DNA of 64,000 bases, taken from NCBI RefSeq assembly GCF_030418455.1, contig NZ_JAUHPW010000004.1:124001-188000 (forward strand). The letters are read 5' to 3'. The position numbers and the translations under genes are program-made. Positions 12,191 to 20,120 of this stretch are shown piece by piece. The stretch comes from Demequina litoralis (GTDB lineage: Bacteria > Actinomycetota > Actinomycetes > Actinomycetales > Demequinaceae). The notes under the pieces are model-generated. The model saw only the letters and a program-made list of their open reading frames with translations, searched no databases and was not told the origin of the DNA. Within the stretch, counting starts at the first letter, position 1. Each line of letters opens with the position of its first letter.

Positions 12191-13366
12191 GTGCCCGGCA
12201 CCGCGACGGTCGACGCCGTCATCGTCGGCGGCGGGGCCGCCGGGCTGTTGCTCGCGGCACACCTGGCGGCGATCGGCTGGGGCGACGACGTCCTGGTCCT
12301 CGACGACGGCGCGCAGCCGCTCGAGGACCGCGCGTGGGCGTGGTGGAGCACCGGCGGCGCGCTGCTCGATCGCGCGTCCTCCCGCGCGTTCGAGGTCGCC
12401 GACGTCGCGGGGGAGGGCTGGGCGCGCCGGCTCGGGCTCGGCCCGTACGCCTACCGCGTCGTCACCGGTCCCGAGCTGGGGGAGGCGGTCGCGCGCATCG
12501 TCCGGACGCGCCGCGGCTACCGGCGCCTGTCCGGCACGGCCCGCGGCCTCGCGGTGGACGATGCGGGGGTGCAGGTCGCGTACGAGGACCCCGACGGGCG
12601 CGCGCGAGCGGTGCGGGCCCGCTGGGTCTTCGACTCGGTCGGGCCGGGCGCGGCCGCGCCGGTGCCCGACCCCGATGCCGTGCTCGACGTCGCGGGCATC
12701 CGCATCGAGACGGCGCGCGACGCGTTCGACCCCGCGGCCGTCACCCTCATGGACTTCCGGACGGGCCAGGAGGACGGCGTCGCGTTCGCGTACGTGCTCC
12801 CCACCTCCGCCCGCACCGCGCTGGTCGAGCGCACGGTCTACGCGGGACCCGAGGGGCTCGGCGGTGCGGCGGACGCTCACGAGGCGCGGCTCGCCGCCTA
12901 CGTGCGCGACGTGCTGGGCCTGGGCGAGCACCGCATCGTCGCCCACGAGAGCGGCACCATCCCGCTGGTGCTGCGCCCGCCCGCGCGACCCGACGGGCCG
13001 GTGGTGCCGATCGGCGCCCGCGCCGGCATGGTCAAGCCGTCCACCGGGTACGCGTTCGGCCGGATCCAGCGGCACAGCGCGGCGATCGCCGCGGCCCTCG
13101 CGGCGGGGCGCTACCCGGGCCGGGCCGTGCCGCATCGTCGCTGGGCGCGCACCCAGGACGCCGCGCTGCTGCGGGCGATGCGCACCGACCCCGCCGCCGC
13201 GCGCGGCTTCCTCGAGGCGCTGCTCACGCGCAACCCCGGGCCGCGGATCCTCGCCTTCCTCGACGAGGACCTGCCCGCCGCCGAGCACCTGCGGCTGTAT
13301 GCGACCCTGCCGCTGCCACGGCTCGGGCTCGTCGTCGCCGCCGGCTCGTCGCGACGCTCCCGGTAG
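12191..13366 (+). CDS. Lycopene beta-cyclase-like FAD protein (CrtY/CrtL)
   Basis: FAD-dependent carotenoid cyclase family protein, 391 residues. It begins with the dinucleotide-binding VIVGGGAAGLLLAAHLAA. The cyclase-family features are DFRTGQEDGVAFAYVLP, an ESGTIPLV stretch and the C-terminal GARAGMVKPSTGYAFGRIQRH. It would convert linear lycopene to cyclic carotenoids at the membrane. GTG 12191 lies one base after the ATPase stop, so the two are co-transcribed. No other carotenoid genes are in the window, which is odd because Micrococcales usually keep crt genes together. A different isoprenoid or carotenoid substrate is possible. Confidence 0.75.
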   Translation: MPGTATVDAVIVGGGAAGLLLAAHLAAIGWGDDVLVLDDGAQPLEDRAWAWWSTGGALLDRASSRAFEVADVAGEGWARRLGLGPYAYRVVTGPELGEAVARIVRTRRGYRRLSGTARGLAVDDAGVQVAYEDPDGRARAVRARWVFDSVGPGAAAPVPDPDAVLDVAGIRIETARDAFDPAAVTLMDFRTGQEDGVAFAYVLPTSARTALVERTVYAGPEGLGGAADAHEARLAAYVRDVLGLGEHRIVAHESGTIPLVLRPPARPDGPVVPIGARAGMVKPSTGYAFGRIQRHSAAIAAALAAGRYPGRAVPHRRWARTQDAALLRAMRTDPAAARGFLEALLTRNPGPRILAFLDEDLPAAEHLRLYATLPLPRLGLVVAAGSSRRSR

Positions 13367-13395
13367 CGGCGGCCCGGGTCGCGCCGCGGCGCGCG

Positions 13396-13401
13396 TACCC
13401 T
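13396..13401 (+). promoter_or_regulatory. -10 element, near-leaderless promoter of second ROK gene
   Basis: TACCCT ends 8 nt before ATG 13410, the same arrangement seen at other genes here. It suggests a leaderless or nearly leaderless transcript and supports the chosen start. Confidence 0.5.
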
Positions 13402-13409
13402 TGCTCACC

Positions 13410-14711
13410 ATGGGAACGGTGCCCGGAGCCGGCCGCGACGTCGCGGCCCACGCGGTCGCGCGTCTGCCCGGCGAGGCCGCGGCGGACCCGTCGTCGCTGC
13501 GCTCGCACAACCTCGGCATCGTCATGCGGCTCCTGCGCGACCACGGCACGCTCTCCCGCAAGGACATCGAGCACGCGACCGGCATGGTGCCCGCTTCCGT
13601 CACGAACCTCGTCGCGGACCTCCACGACCGCGGGCTCGTGCGCGACGTCCGCGGCGGCGGCTCGGAGGTGCGGCGCCGGGGCCGTCCGCGGGTCATGGTC
13701 GAGGCCGTCCCCGACCGCTGCCTGGCGCTCGCGGTCCGCATCGAGCGCACGCGCGTCACCGGCGAGCTGCACTCGAGCGCGGGTCACCTGCTCGACTCGT
13801 CCTCGCGCGGCGTCACGCTCGCGTGGGGTCAGCCCGGCGACGTCGCGCACGCGATCGCGGAGCTCGTCGGACGCGCCCAGCAGCGCGCCGCCGAGCACGG
13901 CGCGGTCCTGTTCGCCTGCATCGTCACGATGCCCGGGCCGGTGGGCAGCGACAACCGGATCGCGGACACGGCGGAGTTCGGCTGGGGGCACCTCGGGCTG
14001 GTCGACCTCATCCACGCCGCGGGCGTGCCGGCGGCCGTGCGGGTCGAGGTGGTGAACGACGCGAACGCCGCCGCGCTCGCCGAGCATGCCGCGCTGCCGA
14101 TGCCGCGGCCCGCGGTCATGCTCTACGTCGAGGGCTCTGCCGCGACCGGGGTCGGCGGCGGCGTGATCGCGGACGGCCGCATCCTCGAGGGAGGCCGCGG
14201 CTACGGCGGCGAGCTCGGGCACGTGACGGTGGACTGGCGCGGCCGGTCGTGCGCGTGCGGGGCGAACGGCTGCCTGGCGGCGTACCTCGGGCCCGAGGCG
14301 CTCCTCACGTCCGCCCGCCTCACCGACCTCGCGCAGATGGCGGGCCGGCAGGCCGCGATGGACGAGCTCCGCGCGCGCCTCGACCGCGGCGAGAAGCGGG
14401 CCGTCGACGTGGCCCTGCGCGCGGGCGACATCCTCGGCGCCGCGATGCGCTCCGTCTACGACGTGGTCAACCCCACCGCGCTGGTCCTCGGCGGCTACCT
14501 CGCGGGCATGCGCCGCTGGCTCGAGCCCGGCATCCAGATGCAGCTCGCGCCGCGCACCGAGCGTCTCGCGCCGCTCGCGATCGAGTCCGGGCGGCTCGGG
14601 CGGCGCGCGGGGCTCGTGGGGGCGGCGCGGCACGGCCTCACGCCGATGTTCGACGACCCGACCCTGGTGCCCGCCGTGCGCCGGGACGATGCGGTGGCCG
14701 AGGGGGCCTGA
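13410..14711 (+). CDS. ROK-family transcriptional regulator
   Basis: A second ROK repressor, 433 residues. The winged helix-turn-helix lies at about residues 30-85 (LSRKDIEHATGMVPASVTNLVADLHDRGLV), followed by a ROK domain with VNDANAAALAEHA, GGRGYGGELGHVTVD and the zinc motif CACGANGCLAAY. No sugar operon lies next to it, so its target is probably elsewhere or it regulates only itself. The final codons contain a GGACGATGCG copy (14684). Downstream is a convergent gene, with the first copy of the CTCCACGCG-bounded element between them. Confidence 0.85.
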   Translation: MGTVPGAGRDVAAHAVARLPGEAAADPSSLRSHNLGIVMRLLRDHGTLSRKDIEHATGMVPASVTNLVADLHDRGLVRDVRGGGSEVRRRGRPRVMVEAVPDRCLALAVRIERTRVTGELHSSAGHLLDSSSRGVTLAWGQPGDVAHAIAELVGRAQQRAAEHGAVLFACIVTMPGPVGSDNRIADTAEFGWGHLGLVDLIHAAGVPAAVRVEVVNDANAAALAEHAALPMPRPAVMLYVEGSAATGVGGGVIADGRILEGGRGYGGELGHVTVDWRGRSCACGANGCLAAYLGPEALLTSARLTDLAQMAGRQAAMDELRARLDRGEKRAVDVALRAGDILGAAMRSVYDVVNPTALVLGGYLAGMRRWLEPGIQMQLAPRTERLAPLAIESGRLGRRAGLVGAARHGLTPMFDDPTLVPAVRRDDAVAEGA

Positions 14712-14732
14712 CCCCTCCCGGCCCGTTGGCCT

Positions 14733-14825
14733 CTCCACGCGGCGGGCTCTGATTCGAGCCCTTGCCAGGTGTGTTGCCGTTCACATCCCGCGTCTGCGGT
14801 GGGGGAGCGGCCCGCCCGCGTGGAG
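14733..14825 (+). repeat. Inverted-repeat-bounded element, copy 1
   Basis: A 93-nt element bounded by CTCCACGCG (14733-14741) and CGCGTGGAG (14817-14825). Inside are a small hairpin GGGCTC/GAGCCC, the stretch GTTCACATC and the 3' block GGTGGGGGAGCGGC. Copies 2 and 3 are at 26865-26968 and 56662-56754. All three are in the same orientation and lie just downstream of a + strand stop codon. It may be a structured 3' UTR, a REP-like element or a small MITE. Confidence 0.75.
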
Positions 14826-14838
14826 GGGTGATCGGGGG

Positions 14839-15363
14839 TCAGGCGGCGGTGAGGCGCGCGAGGCGCATGTGCTGGTCGTCCCACAGGCACGTCTGCATCC
14901 ACAGCCCGCCGGCGAGCACCGAGGCAGGCGAGTGCTTCGGCACGGTGAGCAGCTGCGTCACCTCGTACTCGCCCGCGGCGTAGCCGGTGAGACGCACGGT
15001 GTCGCCCACCTCGAGGCCGAGGACGACGGCGCCGCCGCAGTGGTTGTGCGAGGACACGACATCGCCCGCCATGAAGTCCTCGAACACCCATCCGGCGCAT
15101 AGGTCGAGCGCCTCCTGGTGGCCCGTGAGACGCACATCGAACGTGTGCTCGGGCTCGGGCTCGGGCGCCGCGGTGACCTCGACCTCGGGGGTGTCGAGCG
15201 CGAAGGCGGCATCGCTCTCGGCGGTGATCGGCCCCACCCCGCTCGAGGTGGAGGGCGTGGAACCGTGGAGGGCCGCCAGGGTGTCGGCCGCCGCCGCCGG
15301 GACGATGCCGGCGACGGCGGTGAGGGTGAGGGCGGCAAGCAGCGCGATTCGTGTCCTTGGCAT
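14839..15363 (-). CDS. Secreted protein with sortase-like domain
   Basis: A 174-residue exported protein. The N-terminal signal peptide (basic MPRTR, hydrophobic core, AAAADT cleavage region) is followed by a Pro/Glu-rich linker and a compact domain. The pattern of a His in SSHNHCGG, the GLEVGDTVRLTG strand, LWMQTC and an Arg in HMRLARL recalls the His-Cys-Arg triad of sortases (compare TLxTC). No sorting-signal (LPxTG-like) partner is nearby. The similarity is seen by eye only; if the triad is not real it is an uncharacterised secreted protein. No ribosome-binding site decides the start. Confidence 0.5.
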   Translation of the reverse strand: MPRTRIALLAALTLTAVAGIVPAAAADTLAALHGSTPSTSSGVGPITAESDAAFALDTPEVEVTAAPEPEPEHTFDVRLTGHQEALDLCAGWVFEDFMAGDVVSSHNHCGGAVVLGLEVGDTVRLTGYAAGEYEVTQLLTVPKHSPASVLAGGLWMQTCLWDDQHMRLARLTAA

Positions 15364-15485
15364 GGAGGGGGCCTTCCGTCGGGGGCGGGGTGCGACGCCT
15401 CAGCACCGTCGGCGGATCCCAGCAATTGTCACAATTCGGACACGGAATGGTCCAGGGTTATTCCCGAACCTCGCGCCGTGCCGGG

Positions 15486-15580
15486 TCCGCTCCGCACGGT
15501 TCGGCGCGCGACACGCGGGGCGATCCGCGCATCGTCCCTCGCAGACGCCGCGTGTCGGAGCGGGTTCCGTGCGGAGCGGA
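15486..15580. repeat. 95-nt nested inverted repeat with GGACGATGCG at apex
   Basis: Outer arms TCCGCTCCGCACGG (15486-15499) and CCGTGCGGAGCGGA (15567-15580) are perfect inverted copies of 14 nt. Inner arms CGACACGCGG (15509-15518) and CCGCGTGTCG (15548-15557) are perfect over 10 nt. The two stems are separated by symmetric 9-nt internal loops. The apical region has GCGA/TCGC and carries the 10-mer motif at 15528-15537. This could be a structured RNA, a cruciform protein-binding site or a mobile-element relic. Confidence 0.7.
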
Positions 15581-15627
15581 TTCGAGGGGGCGGCGCGGCC
15601 TGTCGGGCGTCGCCCGCGCCGACCTGT

Positions 15628-15649
15628 ATTGTCGACAATATTGTCGATA
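15628..15649 (+). promoter_or_regulatory. GntR operator pair upstream of gntR
   Basis: The perfect palindrome ATTGTCGACAAT (15628-15639) is followed directly by ATTGTCGATA (15640-15649). The same 12-mer lies at 16429-16440 before the transporter operon. A TAGCGC -10-like hexamer overlaps its end (15648-15653). This indicates autoregulation by the FadR-type protein encoded 47 nt downstream. Confidence 0.65.
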
Positions 15650-15695
15650 GCGCGGGCCGGCAGCGTCGCCGGACCGCCTGCGGGAGGAGGGTCCC

Positions 15696-16328
15696 ATGGC
15701 TGCTGATGCACGGGTGCTCGAGGACCTGAGGGCCGCCATCCTGCGCGGCGAGTTCGCGCCGCGGCAGCGCCTCGTCGAAGCCGAGCTGTGCGAACGATTC
15801 GATGCGAGCCGCTTCGCCGTCCGCGCCGCGCTCCAGGCACTCGAGGCCGACGGGCTGGTCGAGCGCCAGCGCAACGTCGGCGCGCGTATCCGCGAGATCG
15901 GCATCGAGGAGGCCGTCGAGATCAGCGAGGTGCGCCAGGTGGTCGAGGGGCTCATCGCGCGGCGCGCCGCCGAGCGTGCGAGCGACGCCGAGGCGGAGGC
16001 GCTCGCGACGATCGGCCGGGAGATGCACGCGGCGGTGGCCGCAGGCGAGGTGGGGGAGTACAGCGACCTCAACGCGCGGCTGCACTCGACGCTGCGCGAC
16101 ATCGCCTGCCACGAGAAGGCGAACGGCATCATCGCGCACCTCCACGGCCAGATGGTCCGCCACCAGTTCGCGCTGTCGCACCAGCCGGGGCGCTCCAAGG
16201 TGTCCGTGTGGCAGCACCAGGCGATCATCGACGCCGTGGTGGCGCGGGACGGCGACGCCGCCGAGGCGGCGATGCGTGCCCACATCGCCTCGGTGATCGA
16301 GGCGTTGCGGGCGATCGCGACGCCCTGA
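15696..16328 (+). CDS. GntR-family regulator (FadR/FCD type)
   Basis: Transcriptional regulator of 210 residues. The N-terminal winged helix is at about 7-70 (LVEAELCERFDASRFAVRAALQALEADGLVE). The C-terminal all-helical FCD ligand domain follows; its likely metal/ligand His residues are in LNARLHSTL, MVRHQF and WQHQAI. This class typically senses organic or aromatic acids. GGAGGAGG at 15683-15690 fixes the ATG. The gene stands just upstream of the aromatic transport and ring-cleavage operon, and the same palindrome occurs before both, so it is very probably their local repressor. Confidence 0.85.
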   Translation: MAADARVLEDLRAAILRGEFAPRQRLVEAELCERFDASRFAVRAALQALEADGLVERQRNVGARIREIGIEEAVEISEVRQVVEGLIARRAAERASDAEAEALATIGREMHAAVAAGEVGEYSDLNARLHSTLRDIACHEKANGIIAHLHGQMVRHQFALSHQPGRSKVSVWQHQAIIDAVVARDGDAAEAAMRAHIASVIEALRAIATP

Positions 16329-16427
16329 CGCGACGGCCCGACGGGTGGCGCTCCCGGGCCGCTCCGGAGGCCCCGCCGGCACGGCGTCCACGGTCCGTGA
16401 CCGAAACGTTGCCAATATCGGCTACAA

Positions 16428-16441
16428 GATTGTCGACAATC
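16428..16441 (+). promoter_or_regulatory. GntR operator of aromatic operon
   Basis: The 14-bp perfect palindrome GATTGTCGACAATC contains the 12-mer found upstream of gntR. It sits immediately upstream of the -10 hexamer TAGCGT (16446-16451), where a bound repressor would block RNA polymerase. Confidence 0.65.
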
Positions 16442-16503
16442 CTGTTAGCGTGGGTCCTGCCACGCCCTCAAGGACGAGGGCGCGGGTCTCAAGGAGGAGC
16501 CCC

Positions 16504-17526
16504 ATGCACGTTCAGTCCCTGTCGGTCCGCATGAGGACCGCGCTCGGAGCCGTGGCCGCCGTCGGCGTCCTCGCGCTCACCGCCTGCAGCTCGGATGGGG
16601 GTGGCACCGGCAGCAGCGAGTCGGCGGAGCCCATGGAGTCCGAGACCGGCGGCGCGATGATGGAGACCGTCGACGTCACCGTCGGCGTGATCCCCATCCT
16701 CGACGTCGCCCCGCTCTACCTCGGCATCTCGGAGGGCTTCTTCGAGGAGGAGGGCCTCACCATCACCACCGAGCTCGCCCAGGGCGGCGCGGCCATCGTG
16801 CCCGGCGTGGTGAGCGGCCAGTTCCAGTTCGGCTTCAGCAACGTCACGTCGCTCATCCTCGCCGAGTCCAACGACCTCGGCGTCGTCGCGGTCGCCCCCG
16901 GCGGCTCGACCACCGGCGACCTCATGAACGACTGGGCCGCCGTCATGACCCTCGCCGACTCGGGCATCTCGAGCCCCAAGGACCTCGAGGGCAAGAAGGT
17001 CGCGGTCAACACGCTCAACAACATCAACACCTCGACCATCAACAAGATGGTGCGTGACGACGGCGGCGACCCGTCGACCATCGAGTACGTCGAGCTCGCG
17101 TTCCCGGACATCGTCCCGGCCGTCGCCTCGGGCGACGTCGACGCCGGCCAGGTCGTGGAGCCCTTCGCCACCATCGCCAAGGGTCAGGACATGGTCAACC
17201 TGGGCTCGAACTACGCGGCCACGGACCCGAACCTCATGATCGCGGAGTACTTCACCTCGGCGACCTACGCCGAGGAGAACCCGGACGTGGTCGAGGCCTT
17301 CGCGAACGCGCTCACGAAGTCCTTCGAGTACGCGACCGAGAACCCCGACGCCGTGCGCGCCGTGCTCGCCGACTACACGAACATGGACGAGGCGACCCAG
17401 CAGGCGGTCACCCTGCTGTCGTGGCCGTCGGAGATCGACTCCAACACGGTGCAGCTGCTCGCCGACCTCGCGGTCGAGGACGGCTTCCTCACCGAGGTCC
17501 CGGACCTCTCCCCGCTGCTCCCGTAG
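16504..17526 (+). CDS. NMT1/SsuA-type substrate-binding lipoprotein
   Basis: Solute-binding protein of the SsuA/TauA/NMT1 group, about 340 residues, first gene of an importer operon. The signal peptide ends in LTAC (Cys near residue 27), and the mature N-terminus is a Gly/Ser/Glu-rich linker. The fold's signature regions are VGVIPILDVAPLYLGISEGFFEEEGL, the SGQFQFGFSNVTS pocket and the PKDLEGKKVAVNTLNN stretch. AAGGAGG at 16490-16496 precedes ATG 16504. Family members bind sulfonates, pyrimidine precursors or aromatic acids; the ring-cleavage genes downstream point to an aromatic carboxylate. Confidence 0.87.
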   Translation: MHVQSLSVRMRTALGAVAAVGVLALTACSSDGGGTGSSESAEPMESETGGAMMETVDVTVGVIPILDVAPLYLGISEGFFEEEGLTITTELAQGGAAIVPGVVSGQFQFGFSNVTSLILAESNDLGVVAVAPGGSTTGDLMNDWAAVMTLADSGISSPKDLEGKKVAVNTLNNINTSTINKMVRDDGGDPSTIEYVELAFPDIVPAVASGDVDAGQVVEPFATIAKGQDMVNLGSNYAATDPNLMIAEYFTSATYAEENPDVVEAFANALTKSFEYATENPDAVRAVLADYTNMDEATQQAVTLLSWPSEIDSNTVQLLADLAVEDGFLTEVPDLSPLLP

Positions 17527-17533
17527 CGGAACC

Positions 17534-17576
17534 CGCATCGTCCGGGCCGGGGCGGCCCACCGCCTCGGCCCGGACG
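17534..17576 (+). terminator. Intercistronic hairpin after binding-protein gene
   Basis: A 17-bp stem with one G-U pair (17539-17555 with 17560-17576) around a CCCA loop, 12 nt after the stop codon and 25 nt before the permease start. No U-tract follows. Such hairpins usually raise binding-protein levels by partial termination or mRNA protection. A GGACGATGCG copy (- strand, 17534-17543) overlaps its 5' arm. Confidence 0.6.
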
Positions 17577-17601
17577 GCACCCCCTCGACACTGGAGAGCC
17601 C

Positions 17602-18438
17602 GTGACCACCACCCCCACGGCGGCCCCGCCCGAACCCCGCGCGGCCCGCCCCCGCACCCGACGGAGCGGCCGGCGCAACGACGCCTGGCTCGGCGTCCTC
17701 GGCGTGCTCATCGTCCTCGCGGGAGCCGAGCTGCTCTCCCGCACCGGCATCGTCAACCCCGACTTCCTGCCCCCCGTCACCGAGATGTACGCCTCGCTGT
17801 TCCAGCTGCTGGGCGAGGGCTCGTTCTGGGAGTCGCTGTGGCTCACCGTGCGCGGCTGGGCCGTCGGCCTCGCGGCCGCCATGGCGCTCGGCATCGTCGT
17901 CGGCTTCGTGATCGGCTCGTCGCGCTTCCTGCGGGAGTTCACCAGCTCGACCGTCGAGTTCCTGCGCCCGATCCCCTCGGTCGCGCTCATCCCGCTCGTC
18001 GTGCTGATGTTCGGCACCAAGCCCGCATCGGCCTTCCTGCTGGTCCTCTACGCGGCCTTCTGGCAGGTGCTCGTCCAGGTGCTGTACGGCGTCGCCGACG
18101 TCGACCCGGTCGCCCGCGACACCGCCCGCTCGTACCGCTTCGGCCCTCTGCGCGTCGCGCGGTCCGTCATCTACCCGACGGCGCTGCCGTACATCATGAC
18201 CGCCTTCCGCCTCGCGGCCGCGGTCGCGCTCATCCTCGAGATCACCGCGGAGCTCGTCATCGGCGTGCCGGGCCTGGGGCGCGACATCGGCATCGCGCAG
18301 AGCTCGGGCAACGTCCCCGCGACCTACGCCCTCGTCATCGTCGTCGGCCTCATCGGCGTCGCCGTCAACCTGTTCGCCCGCTTCGTGGAGCGCAAGGCGC
18401 TCTGGTGGCACCCGTCCGTGAGGAGCGAGGTCGCATGA
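17602..18438 (+). CDS. ABC permease, SsuC/TauC type (first)
   Basis: Membrane subunit of the NMT1-type importer, 278 residues, with about six transmembrane helices after a basic N-terminus (RPRTRRSGRRNDAW). The ATPase-coupling EAA-like loop is visible around DPVARDTARSYRFGPLRVARSVIYPTALPYI, in the BPD_transp_1 domain. The start is GTG 17602. The stop overlaps the next permease start (ATGA), so the pair probably forms a heterodimeric channel, unlike the homodimer of classical SsuC. Confidence 0.88.
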   Translation: MTTTPTAAPPEPRAARPRTRRSGRRNDAWLGVLGVLIVLAGAELLSRTGIVNPDFLPPVTEMYASLFQLLGEGSFWESLWLTVRGWAVGLAAAMALGIVVGFVIGSSRFLREFTSSTVEFLRPIPSVALIPLVVLMFGTKPASAFLLVLYAAFWQVLVQVLYGVADVDPVARDTARSYRFGPLRVARSVIYPTALPYIMTAFRLAAAVALILEITAELVIGVPGLGRDIGIAQSSGNVPATYALVIVVGLIGVAVNLFARFVERKALWWHPSVRSEVA

Positions 18439-19220
18439 ACGCCGCCCGTCTCGCCCGCAGGGCCTTCATGCTGCTGGGCCTGCCGTTGATCCTGCTCGCC
18501 TTCTGGTGGGTCGCCTCGGCCAGCAGCACCAGCCCGTTCTGGCCGCCGCTGCAGACCATCCTCGAGACCTTCCCGAAGACCTGGACGTGGGACCGCATCG
18601 TCTCCGACGTCCTGCCCAGCCTCGCGCGCCTCGGGATCGGCTACGCGCTCGCGGTGGTCGTCGGCATCGTCGCCGGCACCGCGATCGGCCTCATGCCGCG
18701 TCTCCGCGCGCTCTCGGAGCCGGTGCTCGAGTTCTTCCGCGCGGTCCCGCCGCCCGTCCTCGTGCCGATCATCGCGCTGTTCGCCGGCTACACCGGCTGG
18801 CTCGGCAAGATCGTCACCATCGCGCTCGGGTGCCTGTGGCCCATCCTGCTCAACACGGTCGAGGGCGTGCGCGGCCTCGAGCCCGTCCTCAACGACACGG
18901 CCCGCAGCTACCACCTCAGCCGGTGGCGCCGCCTCGTGTTCGTGGTCCTGCCGGGCGCCAGCCCGCGCATCTTCACCGGCGCCCGTCAGGCGCTGTCCAT
19001 CGGCGTGATCCTCATGGTCATCTCGGAGCTGTTCGGGGCCAACCGCGGCCTCGGCGCGGCCATCGTGCAGTTCCAGAGGAGCTTCGCCATCCCCCAGATG
19101 TGGACCGGCATCATCCTGCTCGGCCTCATCGGAGTCCTGCTCGCGGCCCTCTTCAAGGTCGTCGAGAACCGGATGCTCGCCTGGTACGTCGGGCAGCGCC
19201 AGATCGAGCGAGGAGAGTAG
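18435..19220 (+). CDS. ABC permease, SsuC/TauC type (second)
   Basis: The second membrane subunit, 261 residues, with about six helices. Its coupling loop is LEPVLNDTARSYHLSRWRRLVFVVLPGASPRI. It is clearly related to the preceding permease but not a recent duplicate. It overlaps that gene by 4 nt and is followed after 2 nt by the ATPase gene. The role is translocation of the substrate delivered by the lipoprotein, probably an aromatic acid. Confidence 0.88.
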   Translation: MNAARLARRAFMLLGLPLILLAFWWVASASSTSPFWPPLQTILETFPKTWTWDRIVSDVLPSLARLGIGYALAVVVGIVAGTAIGLMPRLRALSEPVLEFFRAVPPPVLVPIIALFAGYTGWLGKIVTIALGCLWPILLNTVEGVRGLEPVLNDTARSYHLSRWRRLVFVVLPGASPRIFTGARQALSIGVILMVISELFGANRGLGAAIVQFQRSFAIPQMWTGIILLGLIGVLLAALFKVVENRMLAWYVGQRQIERGE

Positions 19221-19222
19221 AG

Positions 19223-20119
19223 ATGTCGATCATCCAGACCGTCCGCATGAGGTCGGCAGCCGCCGGCGCCCCGGCCGCGGGTGCGGGTGCGGGGGACGAT
19301 GCGGTCGCGCTCGACCTGCGCGGCGTCCAGAAGACCTACGACACCCCCGGCCGCCCCCAGGTCGAGGCGATCCGTCACCTCGACTTCAGCATCCGCCGCG
19401 GCGAGCTCGTGTGCGTGGTGGGCCCGTCGGGCGCCGGCAAGACCACGCTGCTGCGCTCGATCGCCGGCCTGCTCGACCTCACCGCCGGCGAGGTGGTGCT
19501 CGACGGCAGGGTCGTCTCCGGCCCGCCCGAGGGCATGGCCGTGGTGTTCCAGGAGTACGGCCGCAGCCTGTTCCCGTGGATGACCGTCCGCCAGAACATC
19601 GAGCTGCCGCTCAAGGAGAAGGGCATCGCGAAGGCCGAACGGCGCGCCAAGATCGACCGGGCGCTCGAGGAGGTGGGGCTCACCGAGGCCGGGGAGCAGC
19701 ACCCGTGGCAGCTCTCGGGCGGCATGCAGCAGCGCGTCGCGATCGCCCGCGCGATCGCCTTCGAGCCGTCCGTGCTGCTCATGGACGAGCCGTTCGCCGC
19801 CGTCGACGCGCAGACCCGCGCCGAGCTCGAGGACCTCGTGCGGAAGCTGTGGAAGGACCTCGGCGTCACCGTGCTGTTCGTCACGCACGACATCGACGAG
19901 GCCGTCTACCTGGGCGAGCGCGTCATCGTGCTCTCCAACCGGCCCACGGTGCTGATGGAGGACGTGCGCGTCGACCTGCCCGCCGAGCGGGACCAGCTCA
20001 CCACCCGCTCGGACCCGCACTTCGGGGAGCTCCGCGGCCACGTCTACGAGCTCATCCAGCAGGCCAAGCGAGGCGTGCGCCCCGACGCTCCCGCCGCATC
20101 GTCCCCCCAGGAGGCCTGA
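19223..20119 (+). CDS. ABC ATPase, SsuB/TauB type
   Basis: Nucleotide-binding subunit, 298 residues. Walker A is GPSGAGKTT, the Q-loop is VVFQEYGRSLFPW, the signature is LSGGMQQRVAIARA, Walker B is LLMDEPFAA, and the switch His is in FVTHDIDEA. The N-terminal 30 residues are a low-complexity Ala/Gly extension encoding a GGACGATGCG copy (GDDAV), and the C-terminal codons hold another copy on the opposite strand. AGGAGAG precedes ATG 19223. It completes the importer and directly precedes the catabolic genes in one transcription unit. Confidence 0.9.
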   Translation: MSIIQTVRMRSAAAGAPAAGAGAGDDAVALDLRGVQKTYDTPGRPQVEAIRHLDFSIRRGELVCVVGPSGAGKTTLLRSIAGLLDLTAGEVVLDGRVVSGPPEGMAVVFQEYGRSLFPWMTVRQNIELPLKEKGIAKAERRAKIDRALEEVGLTEAGEQHPWQLSGGMQQRVAIARAIAFEPSVLLMDEPFAAVDAQTRAELEDLVRKLWKDLGVTVLFVTHDIDEAVYLGERVIVLSNRPTVLMEDVRVDLPAERDQLTTRSDPHFGELRGHVYELIQQAKRGVRPDAPAASSPQEA

Positions 20120-20120
20120 C

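Larger units (their letters stand above)
15364..15695. other. 332-nt divergent intergenic region
   Basis: Lies between the sortase-like gene (-) and the gntR gene (+). It holds AATTGTCACAATT (15424-15436, symmetric about a central C), probably in the promoter of the - strand gene. It also holds the 95-nt nested inverted repeat (15486-15580) and two ATTGTCGA-type operator sites (15628-15649). No open frame with coding character is seen. Confidence 0.7.
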
